Assembly (NCBI GenBank): GCA_015146655.1
Contig: VKHL01000041.1
Location: 1 to 64,000, forward strand
DNA length: 64,000 bases
Reading direction: 5' to 3'
Source: Ochromonas danica
Taxonomy: Eukaryota > Sar > Chrysophyceae > Chromulinales > Chromulinaceae
Below the pieces are notes generated by a model. It was not told the DNA's origin and ran no database searches. It saw only the letters and a program-made list of their open reading frames with translations. Shown here one piece after another: positions 52,710-62,838 of the stretch; within the stretch, counting starts at the first letter, position 1, and each line of letters starts with the position of its first letter. A program made the translations under genes and the position numbers.

Positions 52710-53816
52710 ATGTACATAATAGGTGACGAGACTGGCTTGATTAAAGTCATTTCTAAGAGACAGCAAGCTTTCACTTTCGGTGAGCAAGACAGAGCCCAAG
52801 GTGTGATCTCTCTCTGCTCCTCGCCTCTCGGCCAGTCCGCCGTGGCCGCGCTTCGCATTGACGGCTCCGTGGAGCACTGGGCGCTCACCTTCGACGAGGA
52901 CAACCGCTCGCCAGTACTGCAGTTGGCACAGTCTTCTTCGCAAGTAGTCAAGCAGCCTCTCACGCTGATGACTCTGTCCACAGCCTCTCAGAATGTCGTG
53001 GGCGTGGGCAAGGAAGGCCATGTTGTCGTGCAGCGCTTGTCAGGCGCCGACCACTCCGAGATTGTCGCTGAGGCCTCTCTCTCTGGTTCGATCTCTGCCG
53101 CAGCTCTGGAGGTCGATAAGTTGCTGGTGGGCGGCCGCGAGAACGACGCGCAGCTGCTCGACCTCTCAACCCAGCAGCTGCTGTGGAAGGCCAAGAATGT
53201 CCCCAACGATAAACTCAACCTGCGTGTACCTATTTGGATCACCTCTCTGGATGTCTTGGAGGAGCAACGGTTTCTCACGGCTACAGCCTACAAGCAGGCG
53301 CGCCACTACGACCGCCGCGCGAGTGACCGACCCGTGCACTCCTTCGCCATCGACACGCCCTATGCACTCACCTGCATCAAGGCTGCGGAGGACAACCAGT
53401 CTTTCTACGTTGCTGATGGCGCGGGAAATCTCTACCAGCATGATCTACGTGTCAATGGCCATCGTTTGCACACCTTCAAGGGCTGCACGGGTTCCATCCG
53501 CAGCCTCTCGCTTGACCAGGAAAGCCACACCCTCGCTTGTGTTGGTCTGGACAGACATTTGCGCGTCTTCAACACCAACACTGCAAAGCCTGTAGCGCGT
53601 GTTTATTTGAAGAACCGCCTCAATACTCTTTTGTGCATGGATGACTGTGACCTGGAAGGAAATAAAGAAGTGCCAGGAGACGACGACGAGCAAGGAGATG
53701 AAGATGAAGACGACGAAGAGGAGGACGACGCTGAAGAGGAAGATGTACTGAGCGATTTCGTTGACAGTGACGACGAGGAGGAAGAAGAAGAACCTGTCAA
53801 GCGGCGGCGCTATTAG
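52710..53816 (+). CDS. WDR74/NSA1-like ribosome biogenesis protein
   Basis: 368 residues, intronless; start at the ATG at 52710 (MYIIGDETGLIK). WD-type repeats form a propeller over residues 1-310. The diagnostic blocks of WDR74/Nsa1 are present: LLVGGRENDAQLLDLSTQQL, WKAKNVPNDKLNLRVPIWIT and GCTGSIRSLSLDQE. Yeast Nsa1 sits in an intermediate pre-60S particle with Rix7/NVL. The C-terminal 60 residues are extremely acidic (Asp/Glu) then end in KRRRY, a plausible nuclear signal. Lies convergent with eIF6, another 60S factor, and shares its neighbourhood. Confidence 0.9.
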   Translation: MYIIGDETGLIKVISKRQQAFTFGEQDRAQGVISLCSSPLGQSAVAALRIDGSVEHWALTFDEDNRSPVLQLAQSSSQVVKQPLTLMTLSTASQNVVGVGKEGHVVVQRLSGADHSEIVAEASLSGSISAAALEVDKLLVGGRENDAQLLDLSTQQLLWKAKNVPNDKLNLRVPIWITSLDVLEEQRFLTATAYKQARHYDRRASDRPVHSFAIDTPYALTCIKAAEDNQSFYVADGAGNLYQHDLRVNGHRLHTFKGCTGSIRSLSLDQESHTLACVGLDRHLRVFNTNTAKPVARVYLKNRLNTLLCMDDCDLEGNKEVPGDDDEQGDEDEDDEEEDDAEEEDVLSDFVDSDDEEEEEEPVKRRRY

Positions 53817-53923
53817 CTCTGTCATCCCACGTGCTATAGTTCTTGGTAATGCTTACAGTTGATTGTAGTGGCGGTTAGTAATGACGATAAAGAGGAGGCA
53901 GTATAAAAGTTCTGGTTAACAGT

Positions 53924-54661
53924 TTATGAGAGAGCATCGATAAGCGATGATCGCATATCCTTCGCGATGCGCGTCGCTGAGGCGCCACCTAACTTGAAGA
54001 TGCCTTCCACTACGCTAATCTCTGTAGAGGTGGTATCCATTCCGCAGAAGGCAGACCAGTCGTTCACCACCATGCCCGCGCCAATGACATCGGAGCCACG
54101 ATTCACCGTCCCCGCTACCAGCGGCACCTGTAACAGCGAAGAAAGCTCTTCCAAGTCCTCTACGGTCGTCCTGGGATGGACCAGACCTCCTTGATTTGAG
54201 ATCTTACAGTAGCTGCCCACGAGAGCGTTGCCCGCGACAGTCTGCCGGAACACTTCCACGCCAAGCACATCCGCAATTATATCCTCTGTCTCTCTATCAA
54301 TGTCTGTGTGAACTAGCGCGACATGATCATTGCAGACGACACAGTTACCCAGCGCGGACAGGCGCTCCTCCACGCGCTGAATAACGACACTCTCGGGCAA
54401 CGCGTTGCGCAAATGCTGCAACTCGTTATCAGTGCAGGTGCTAGGCACCAAGAGACCCCTTCGATTACCGACCGTAACACGACCGACGAAGCGACAGCCT
54501 GCGATGGAAGTGTGGACAACGGGGATGTGGTCCGCCAACTCTTGCTCGAAGACGCTGTAAAAATTCTCGCTTCCTCCAATAGCCACCAAGGCATAGGAGT
54601 TCGTCAAATTGGAGAAGACACCAATTTCATTGCTATTTTCAAATTGAGCACGGATCGCCAT
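53924..54661 (-). CDS. EIF6: Eukaryotic initiation factor 6
   Basis: 245 residues, exactly the family's usual length. From the first residues it matches: [68 protein letters not shown] and [17 protein letters not shown]. Five-fold pentein repeats are recognisable by the recurring (G)NxxG(L)xxP pattern. eIF6 (Tif6) stops the 60S subunit from joining 40S prematurely and acts in 60S maturation. Its 5' end faces the small SQPS membrane-protein gene. Confidence 0.97.
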   Translation of the reverse strand: MAIRAQFENSNEIGVFSNLTNSYALVAIGGSENFYSVFEQELADHIPVVHTSIAGCRFVGRVTVGNRRGLLVPSTCTDNELQHLRNALPESVVIQRVEERLSALGNCVVCNDHVALVHTDIDRETEDIIADVLGVEVFRQTVAGNALVGSYCKISNQGGLVHPRTTVEDLEELSSLLQVPLVAGTVNRGSDVIGAGMVVNDWSAFCGMDTTSTEISVVEGIFKLGGASATRIAKDMRSSLIDALS

Positions 54662-54849
54662 TGTCAGTCAAAGCACAGATTGATTCTGATGACCAGCGAG
54701 CAAGCGACTGGCTGGCTCCCAGCTCTCCCCGCCCCCCGCATGGCAATAACTTCTCTCTTGCGGTGGAAAGGTAATAATCGTAAGTTAACGTCGCCCAACT
54801 TGCACCTCTGCTTGCCCACACTCGCTGGCCCAGTCTATTTGGAACAGCT

Positions 54850-55378
54850 ATGAATCTGACCTTCTTTGCGTTCGCTATTTTGCTGTTTTGCTCCTGTTGG
54901 CCCGTTTTGAAGGGAGATAGAAGCAGTGAGTCGTCGCCTCAGCCAACGAGCCAGCCTTCTTATTTCTTTCAGGCTCCTTCTGTCGATCCACTGCTGCTCA
55001 GTCCCTCACTGTCACCCACAGCCCTCAAGGTCGTCAGCTCAACAAGCCCCACAACCACTCCCACAGCAACCGCGTCTCTTCTTCCGCCTGCCAAAGATGA
55101 TGCCCAGCAATACAAGCAGGAGATGGCCAGCGAGGATCGCACTGCGCGCTCCTTCTCCGCCACTTTTCTGCTCGCAGCGCTCGTGCTGGTTGGGATCGGC
55201 TTTTCCTTCTTATGGTGCTACAAAAGGTGAGTAAAGAAGAGTTGCTAGTGTATTGTATTGAGATTGGTTGCGTGTCTTATCATCGACAATGTGCAGATCG
55301 TCTCTGCGCCGAGTGATCAACATTGACCATCACAGCCATCGTTACCGAGCTGTGCGGTCTGTGGAAGACCCGCTCTAG
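54850..55378 (+). CDS. Small type I membrane protein with SQPS motif (2 exons)
   Basis: Exons 54850-55226 and 55297-55378 with a 70-bp intron; 152 residues. N-terminal signal peptide (LTFFAFAILLFCSCWPVLKG), a short Ser/Pro/Thr ectodomain holding SSPQPTSQPS and STSPTTTPTATAS (likely O-glycosylated), then one membrane helix (FLLAALVLVGIGFSFLWCYK) and a short basic tail RSSLRRVINIDHHSHRYRAV. A small cell-surface protein is a fair guess. No domain recognised. Convergent with the ankyrin-HDAC gene, just 37 bp between stops. Confidence 0.75.
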
Positions 55379-55415
55379 GCACAAAGGATTCCTTCTCGAT
55401 ATTATTGGTTTCATG

Positions 55416-58400
55416 TTATTTCTGCTCAGCCGCGGCTCTTCTGAGCTCCTGGTCCAGCGCTGCGTAGTCCACCTGTTCACAACAAGTCAGTCAGTCAGTC
55501 AGTCGAGGGAAGAAAGCAATAAGACACATGACTGGAGAGTGCGTTACTAACAGGATTTCTTTGGCGCTTTCTTCCCTTCGGCTCTCCCTCTTCTTCTACG
55601 AGCGCTCCTTTCATAACTGCACTCTGCTGCTGTCCGCAGAAGAAGTGCATGACATCAGAGTTAATGCAAAGTATCTTAATCTAATCTCCGTATACACCCT
55701 TACCAATACCAGTTGCTGCTGCTGTTGGAGCACTTCCTCGCGACGCTGTGCTTTTAGTTCATTCAGCAACTGTCCCATAAATAACAAGAATCATTCGACT
55801 ATGAAGCGTCGGATAATGAAGAGCATGGCATGGGGATTCTTTACCTTCGCTTCTTCAGCTTGTTCTTGTTTCACTGCTGCCGCATCGTATTTCGCACGAC
55901 CAAGACTCGCCGTGGTCAAGGCTTGGACATGATCGTGCACACTGCGCGCAAAGGCCGATCCAAACTCTCCGCCGAGCTGATAGCCACCCTCTAGCACTGA
56001 AACTAAGCGTCCTTCGCAACATGTCTCAGCCACTTGCGCCAGTTTGCTTGTCACCCACGCGAAGTCTTCATCAACCTGCTCACCATCAATTTTGTTATAC
56101 TGTCAAACCATAACACTATAACAAGAGAGAAGATTTACCAAAGAGATGTATCCACCGTTGATTGTGTCCCGCTTGTGTGCATCAAAGCCTGCGCTCACAA
56201 GGATAAGGTCGGGCTGAAAGAGCAGTAGACGTGGGAAGATCTCCTCGCGGAAATAATTGCGCCACTGCATACGATAAGAAAACTCTTCAAGACCCCTGCT
56301 TAGAGGGGAGGGAGGCCATTCACTCGTCACGCCCACTTCGGTGGCACCGCCAACATCATCCTTGGGCAGATGCACACCAATATCCAGAATGAGAGGCTCC
56401 ATCTGCCCCAGACAAGCCGCATCCTTAGCGACAGTCACATCCTTATGACCTTTTGGGCAGTGCGGACGAGAATACATGTCTCGCAGTTCTTGTATTTGGC
56501 TTGCTGGAGCAGTTGAGGAGGACTGCTCTGCAGGCACAGCTTCCTCGTGCCAAGACTCGTCTTCGTCGTCATCTTCGTCCTCTTCATAATCACCATCTTC
56601 ATCGTCGTCTTCATCCTCCATAATAACTTCCCCATTTTCTTCATCGAGGCACTGGCTGACTTCATTATTCTCCGTCTGTTCTTGCGGTTCCTTTTGCTCC
56701 AATCCTTCCTCTGCTGTGACAGGTTTGGCAACAGCATTTTCTTCACTTTGACTTTGTTCCTAAATCCAGAATACGTTCAGAGATGGTACAACGAATAAGC
56801 AAGGATAACATTGCCAACCTTATGTGAAGTGAGACGAGTAATAGGAGGGATGGAAGTTGGGCCTGTGCCTGGGTAGAAGGCTGCCTGAGGGAAAAGATAT
56901 TCCAGACCCTTCTCTCTAGGTCCATATCCATGCACAGATACGAAGAGCACACGGTCAGCATCGAGATGCGAGAACCAAGGCTTGTAAGCAGCTGTCTGAA
57001 GCTGTCCAAAGACAAACCCGCTGGTAACATCCACCGTCTCCACACGCGGACGAAGCCAGCGCACAGTCTCTTCGGTGCCGTTGCCATGGTGAACATCTTG
57101 GGTAGGGGTCGAAGAAAAAGAAAAAGAATAAAACAAGAAACACAAGCAAAGCAGGGAGTCAACTAACCAAAGTCTACAATGGCCACCTTCCGCACCACAT
57201 CACGATGTCTGTTCATCGCGTAGGCGGCGGCAATGGAGATGTTATTTAGCAGACAGAAGCCATGACTGTCCGCACCAGATTGGCTCTTGACGAGGCCACG
57301 AGGACCGGCATGGTGGCCTGGGGGACGCACTGCACAGAAGGCATTCTTGGCGCTACGTTTCAAGACTTCATCAACTGCTCGACAGACGGCACCCGCCGCC
57401 GCAAGAGCAGCTTGGAAACTGTCTCGACTAATGGAAGTATCAGCATCAAGGTTGAAAAGCGCCTCGTCCTCTTCTTGCTCCAGGGCGAGTCGCTCGCAGT
57501 GATGACGCAGCTGGCAGATGTAATCCCATTCATGTACTCGAAGAACATCAGAAATGGGCGCCATCTCCGTGTCGGTGACCCATCGCAGACGATTGCAAAT
57601 GTCTGCCGCCCTTAGCACACCATCACTTCTATCCAACAGCAGATGCAAACGCCGCACGTTTTCAGGTGGTGCAAGCCAGGGACTGTCGCGTAGCTGCGAG
57701 GGAGCACACGTATGATGACGGAAGCATAGCGGACTGGATACGACCAGCGTCTGCGAAGAAGAAGACGACGAAGAAGACAAAGGACTAAAAGAAGATGATT
57801 GTGAAAAGGCGAAGCCATCTCGCTCTAAGATTTCTGTGGGATTCTCGCCGCGAATATTCTTTTCCGCCAACAGGTTAGGGTGTTGCTTGACCAACAAGGA
57901 GAAGACACGCATCGACTTGTTGGTAGCTGCTACATGGAGAGCGTTAGACTTGCAAAAGCGAAGAGTTGCCCGCACTGGACAAGTCGAGCACGCCAGCAGA
58001 CGTTGAGCAACTTCGAGGGAATCCACCGCGGCAGCGAGATGCAAAGCGGTCAGCCCAGAAATGCGCGGACTCAACCCCACTAGTCTCTCCAGATAGCCCT
58101 GACTCGCTAGTACATCTAGTAGTTCAACCAAGTTATAAGAAGCAGCTAGGTGAAGGATCGTGTGTCCATTGTCATCCTGAAGCCAAAGGAGAGGTGAGGG
58201 ACTAGCACAGGCTGTTGGCAGAGGGCATATGCATCACATCACCTTTGAGAGAGGGTTCGCCCCAGCCGCGAGAAGAAGCATCAAAGCTTGCAAGCCAAAA
58301 GCAGAGGGTGTCTGAGGTTCGACACTCTCAGGCAGAGGCTGCGCGGCCGTGCGAGCGACGAGATGCAGTGTGGTCATCCCATGGCATTTGGCATTCACAT

Positions 58401-58673
58401 CGGCTCCGAATTCAACCAGTACCTTCATCGCGCCGATATTTCTGTTTACATTAAAACCCAAAGCAGTGGAGTGAGGTTGGAGTGGCCCAGCGCGGAGGGG
58501 AGGGGAAGGGAGGACAACCTGTGGAAGATGGCGACATGCAGAGGACTGTACTTCTCTCCGTTTCTCTGGTTCACCAGAAAAGCCACGCGATCCACCGTCT
58601 CCTGCTCCTTTAAAGCACTTAAGTAAGCAACTAGAGCTTCGCAGTTACCGTCAATACAGAACTTATGGAGCAT
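55416..58673 (-). CDS. Ankyrin-repeat class II histone deacetylase (9 exons)
   Basis: Exons 58673-58519, 58441-58243, 58176-57168, 57096-56819, 56759-56139, 56099-55845, 55769-55710, 55629-55552 and 55472-55416. The joined frame has 903 residues with no break. The first 240 residues are ankyrin repeats (SPLHVAIFHRNIGAMKVLVE, TTLHLVARTAA, TILHLAASYNLVELLDVL). The catalytic domain follows, with RPPGHHAGPRG, GFCLLNNISIAAAYA, VAIVDFDVHHGNGTEE (zinc and charge-relay residues across an exon junction) and VLEGGYQLGG near the end; the pattern is class II type. A long acidic insertion (about 100 residues, exon 5) interrupts the domain before LILDIGVHLPKDD. Several donors are GTT rather than GTA/GTG. 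Family members remove acetyl groups from histones or other proteins; target and location are unknown. Confidence 0.9.
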
Positions 58674-58790
58674 GGCGATTTAAATGACCTTCTATGCTTG
58701 CTTTGTCCAGAGGTCCAGATGTCCAAATGTCCAGATACCCAGCAGTCTGGGGAACCTCCCTCACTGCCCTCTTAACAATTCGCTCTGCTG

Positions 58791-60047
58791 ATGGATTACC
58801 ATTTGACACATCAACAACAGCAGATCTTGCTCAGGTGACCGCTCTTCCTTCATGCGTCTTCTGTCATCCACTTGTATTACAACCACTGGCTGGATGTACA
58901 GACTGCCTCCTGAAGCAGCACAAGACGTCCGAGCAGCCCTTTCAGGAGGCGGTATGACCTTTGATGTGCGCCCCTCGTCGAGTGAGTTCTGCTTTATCAT
59001 CGCCTCGTCCTACCTTCTCACTATCTTTTCCCATCAATCAAAGCTGAAGGGGGTGTCCTCTCCAATGACTTCGTGGTGAGCATTCGCGACCGAGAATACC
59101 CCGCTCTGGTAGGCATCACATCTGACTCGACCATTCCATCCCATTCCTTCAATGATTCGCTTGCGACCATGGATACCTAGTTGCTCAATCTGCCAGCACC
59201 CGTGGAGACTCACAAGACCTTCGACAACAAAGTCTTCCTCAAGAGCGGAGATGTTGGACAAATGCTGCATGTCTTCACCACCGCTGCTGAGAGGGAGGCT
59301 GCGAGAGCCAAGGTATGCCGAACTCTTTATGGCGACTACTTTTCCAATGGCCTGTCACCACCCACAACGGACATTGTCAAGCGGCGCTTCGAGCTCAGCC
59401 GGCGGAAGGAGAGCTTTCTGCCCTATCAGCTGCGCCAAGCTGCTGAAGCCATACTCGGTTGCCCTTTCACGGCTGAACAGCGGCCTGAAGAAGGAAAGGC
59501 GGTTGAGGAGATTGTTTCGGTTGTCGAGGAGGCGGTCGACTTCGAGGACTGGATGGTGGACCCCGCAGACCCGAGGAAAGGAAGGACCCTCGAGTTGAAC
59601 GGCACCGACTGGTCAAATGCCTCTGACCCCGCCCTACTTCTTCTGCTCCAGCACGCAGACCTTCTCGTGACGGCTGAGGACCGCGAGGAGGACTCTATCG
59701 CGGCCCTCGAGGAGCAGCACCATTCCACCAAACGTGTAGAAGGTGCTGCGACCGAGGAGAAGCTCTCTTTGTCCGTGAAGGAGCATGAACAACAAGAAGG
59801 CTTTCACTTGGGAGTATCGCTGGCCAATGACGATGCGCGTGACACGCAGATGGTGGCGGAGGACGGGAACGCGGAGGAGGACGATCGGGAAAGCCCAGCG
59901 GGAGAGGAGAACGAGGCGGATGGCGATGTTGCGGGAGAAAAAGAGGAAGAAGAAGAACAACAGCAGCAGCCGGAAGAAGAAGAAGAAGCGGGACAGGAAG
60001 AAGAAGAAGAAGAAGAGGAGGAGGAGGAGTGGATGAAGGTGACTTAG
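58791..60047 (+). CDS. TAF7: TFIID subunit TAF7 (4 exons)
   Basis: Exons 58791-58834, 58902-58981, 59050-59108 and 59181-60047; introns of 67, 68 and 72 bp; 349 residues. After splicing, the N-terminal half reads QILLRLPPEAAQDVRAALSG, FVVSIRDREYPALLLNLPAP and VETHKTFDNKVFLKSGDVGQM, matching TAF7's conserved region (ILR-PPE, LVDLP, ES-KT-D and K-x-DI-QML in other species). TAF7 binds TAF1 and restrains its activity in the TFIID complex that starts RNA polymerase II transcription. The C-terminal 120 residues are Glu-rich (long E-run near the end) and disordered, as in many TAF7 proteins. This gene would be missed without splicing, since no single ORF has a good start. Confidence 0.88.
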
Positions 60048-60113
60048 GGATGGATGCATACGATTGGTGATGTAATATATGTACATAAGTTACAGAGCTC
60101 AGTGAGGGATCTT

Positions 60114-60411
60114 TCAGACTTTTCGGGGGCCTGTGAGTTGCGATTGCGCGTTAATGAAGGCGATGGTCTCGATCTCATTGCCATCCAGTGGCGCGTACTC
60201 GAAAAGCAGTCCGTTCAGCTCTTGCTGAAGTCGAGCCCTCAATCGCCTCTCGTGTACGTACTTGAGCACGCATCCACCCAAGATAAAGAAACCTATTCAA
60301 CGAGCAGATGTGCGTCATCCAAGAGAAGCGAGGAAAGCGAGTAAAGTGAGAGGAATTACCCACGAAGACCACAATGAAGATTGCGAAGGTGGAATCAGTA
60401 AAGAAGATCAT
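60114..60411 (-). CDS. Small single-pass membrane protein, unknown (2 exons)
   Basis: Exons 60411-60360 and 60292-60114 around a 67-bp GT-AG intron; 76 residues. It starts MIFFTDSTFAIFIVVFVGFF and continues ILGGCVLKYVHERRLRARLQ, i.e. one membrane helix (about 8-28) followed by a basic helix, then an ordered tail LLFEYAPLDGNEIETIAFIN. The splice rebuilds a continuous hydrophobic helix. I do not recognise the family. Small size and splicing make it easy to miss. Confidence 0.6.
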
Positions 60412-60473
60412 AGGAAAGGTCTCAGTTTGTTCCTATTTCCGCCAGTCGTTTAAGAAGAGCGAAGAGGAAGAAA

Positions 60474-60780
60474 TCAATCCTGCAGTTGGAGTCGGAGTGG
60501 CTGCTTCGAAGCTCTGCTTGTTGGGAACCAATCTTTATGAATATCCTTAACTGCTTTAATGCAATTCCGTAAATAACTCAGAGCTGCTGATATTTCCCGC
60601 GCATGAGCGGTTAGTTCTGTCTTGCGCGGGATTGTTGGCAGGAGGGGGGCCAACACAGAGCAAGAGACGTGTGCTGCCTGTCTGTGTGCTTGCAGTGAGA
60701 GCAGCACGGGCACGACGAGACGAGACGAGCAGCCTGCTGGCCCTCCTCTTCTTCCCTCCCTCCCATTCTCATCTTACCAT
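60474..60780 (-). CDS. Possible tiny gene, about 62 residues, intron after ATG
   Basis: A coding-like frame ends at the stop near 60474, with TELTAHAREISAALSYLRNC followed by IKAVKDIHKDWF, a good amphipathic-helix sequence. It has no ATG in its own frame, but an ATG at 60780-60778 directly followed by GTAAGA could splice to an acceptor near 60680 and give about 62 residues (MAAHVSCSVLAPLLPT...). The start would be 20 bp from that of the kinase gene on the other strand. The splice is speculative; the alternative is that this is just the upstream region of the kinase. Confidence 0.35.
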
Positions 60781-60799
60781 TTCTCCCGCGTTGCCCGGC

Positions 60800-62670
60800 A
60801 TGGACGACGAAGAATACCTCGTAACCAACCTCGATGATGGCGAGAAATATCGTATCGAAGAGGTGGCAGAGAAGTTCCATTTGGTCAATCTTCTCGATAC
60901 GTCGACGGATAGTGCCCAGGCCAAGGCACGCGACGGCGAAGAAGAAGAGGAAGACTCAAAATATTTCGATGCCAAATCAGGCTCATTACGTCAATCCTCT
61001 CGGCCGATGTCCACGAAGTACGGCGCCGCCTCCTACAGCCCAGTAAGCATTCCCGACGGCGCGCGCATTCATTTCCTGCGCATCTCAGCCGTGGGCACGA
61101 CTCGCGATAGCGACGACAAGGCCTACAGCGTCTATTATCTTGACATTCGCTGCAATGTAGCCTCCCCTCCTTCCTGGTTCGTCTATCGGAGGTATTCGCA
61201 GTTCCGGCGCCTCAGCGACACTCTGCGGTCGGAAGGCTTTTACGTACCTGTGTTACCTCCCAAGAAACTCCTGGTATCCCTCCTCCTCTTCTTGCTGCTG
61301 TTGGCATGCATTCCTCATCTACTCCTGTCTCTTCCTCAGGGAACCTTCTCGGTGGACTTCGTGCGCCAGCGCAAGGCGGATTTGGAGCTCTGGCTGCAGA
61401 ATCTTGTCAACATGCATCTCAACTATCCAGGATCGAAGGATCCTCAAACACATCCCTACTACCGCAAATTTCTCACAGAAGATGCAAATCGGCCACCACA
61501 ACCGCTTGTGCGCATTTATCCAGAAGTAGTGGATTCGTCTCAGTCTAAGACCTCTGTGAAGGTCAGCCTGGAGGACTTCGAGTTGGTCAAAGTCATTGGA
61601 AAGGGCTCGTTTGGCAAGGTCACACTGGTCCGCAAGAAGAGTGACGGCCGTCTCTATGCAATGAAGGTGCTCTCCAAACCCAACATCATAAAACGCAAGC
61701 AAGTCGAGCATACAAAAACAGAGCGACGCATTCTGGGCAGCATCAACCATCCATTTATCGTACGACTGCACTATGCCTTTCAGACAGAGGAGAAGCTTTA
61801 CTTTGTGCTCGACTATGCTGCCGGGGGAGAGCTCTTCTTCCATCTCTCGCGAATGAAAAGGTTTCCCGAGGCTGCAGCGCGCTTTTATTGTGCGGAAATC
61901 ACTTTAGCCCTCGAAGCCCTACATCAACACGTAAGTCCCTCACTCCCACCCCTTGATCTGGCTAATCATCCGATTTTTGCTTGCGAATATAGAGCATCAT
62001 CTACCGCGATCTCAAGCCTGAGAACATCCTTCTGGATGGAGAAGGTCATATAAAATTGGTGGATTTTGGCCTAGCGAAAGAGGGAGTTAACGATGCTGCC
62101 GAAGGCGCAAACTCTCTCTGTGGCACGCCAGAATATCTTTCTCCCGAAGTATTGGACCGGCAGGGACATGGCCAAGCCGTGGATTGGTGGAATCTGGGAA
62201 TGGTCACCTACGAGATGCTCACGGGCCTGCCGCCTTGGTACACAGCCGATCGTGAAAAGCTGTTTGAAGCATTACGGTCTGCGCCTCTCAAATTTCCTAT
62301 GAGCGTTCATCGCACAGCGGCGCTATTCATTCAAGGCTTGCTAAACCGTAACCCTGTGAAGCGTCTTGGTGCGAAGGGTGCAGCAGAGGTCAAGGCCCAT
62401 CCTTTCTTCGCTTGCATAGACTGGGATCTTCTGATGCAGCGCAGGGTCTCTCCACCCTTCGATCCTTGCAAAAACATGGACGAGACCTCTACTGGCAACT
62501 TTGAGAAGGAGTTCACTACAATGCCCCTCAACTCTCTGGATGAAAGCGGTCGTCGTTTCGAAGAGAAGAAAGCTGACGGTGGAGAGGAGACCTTTCTCAA
62601 CTTCACTTACGAGGAGGAGTCCAATCTTGAGGCTTTGCGGGATACTCTTGCAGCCTCCAGGCGAAAATAA
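60800..62670 (+). CDS. AGC-family protein kinase with PX domain (3 exons)
   Basis: Exons 60800-61273, 61340-61930 and 61993-62670; 580 residues. A PX phosphoinositide-binding domain spans about 85-215 (VYYLDIRCNVASPPSWFVYRRYSQFRRL), followed by a kinase domain at about 238-500 with GKGSFGKV, the Lys in AMKVLSK, YRDLKPENILLDG, DFGLAKE, and the activation loop LCGTPEYLSPEVL. The C-terminal AGC tail ends with the hydrophobic motif FLNFTYEEE. This layout is that of SGK3/CISK-like kinases, which act downstream of PI3-kinase lipids and PDK1 on endosomes. The activation-loop Thr and hydrophobic-motif Thr are both present, so regulation by phosphorylation is likely. The first 85 residues are acidic. 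Exon 1/2 intron is in frame (66 bp). Confidence 0.92.
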
Positions 62671-62838
62671 GGGTGAACGGCCAGCCAGGCTCGCAATAGA
62701 TTTGAAAGACGAGTGATAACTCATTGTATTATAGTGTTAGCGCTAGCGCTTCATCTCATTATGTTTTGACTAAAGTTTTAAAGGGTTTAATCGTGGTGGA
62801 TGTGGTAGTGCAGAAAAGCGGAGGTGTATTGATGGAGG

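Noticed and set aside
61274-61339. Reading the kinase's first intron as coding
   Set aside because: GT-AG borders, a T/C-rich run before the acceptor and interruption of the PX domain favour an intron; retention is kept only as a possible isoform.
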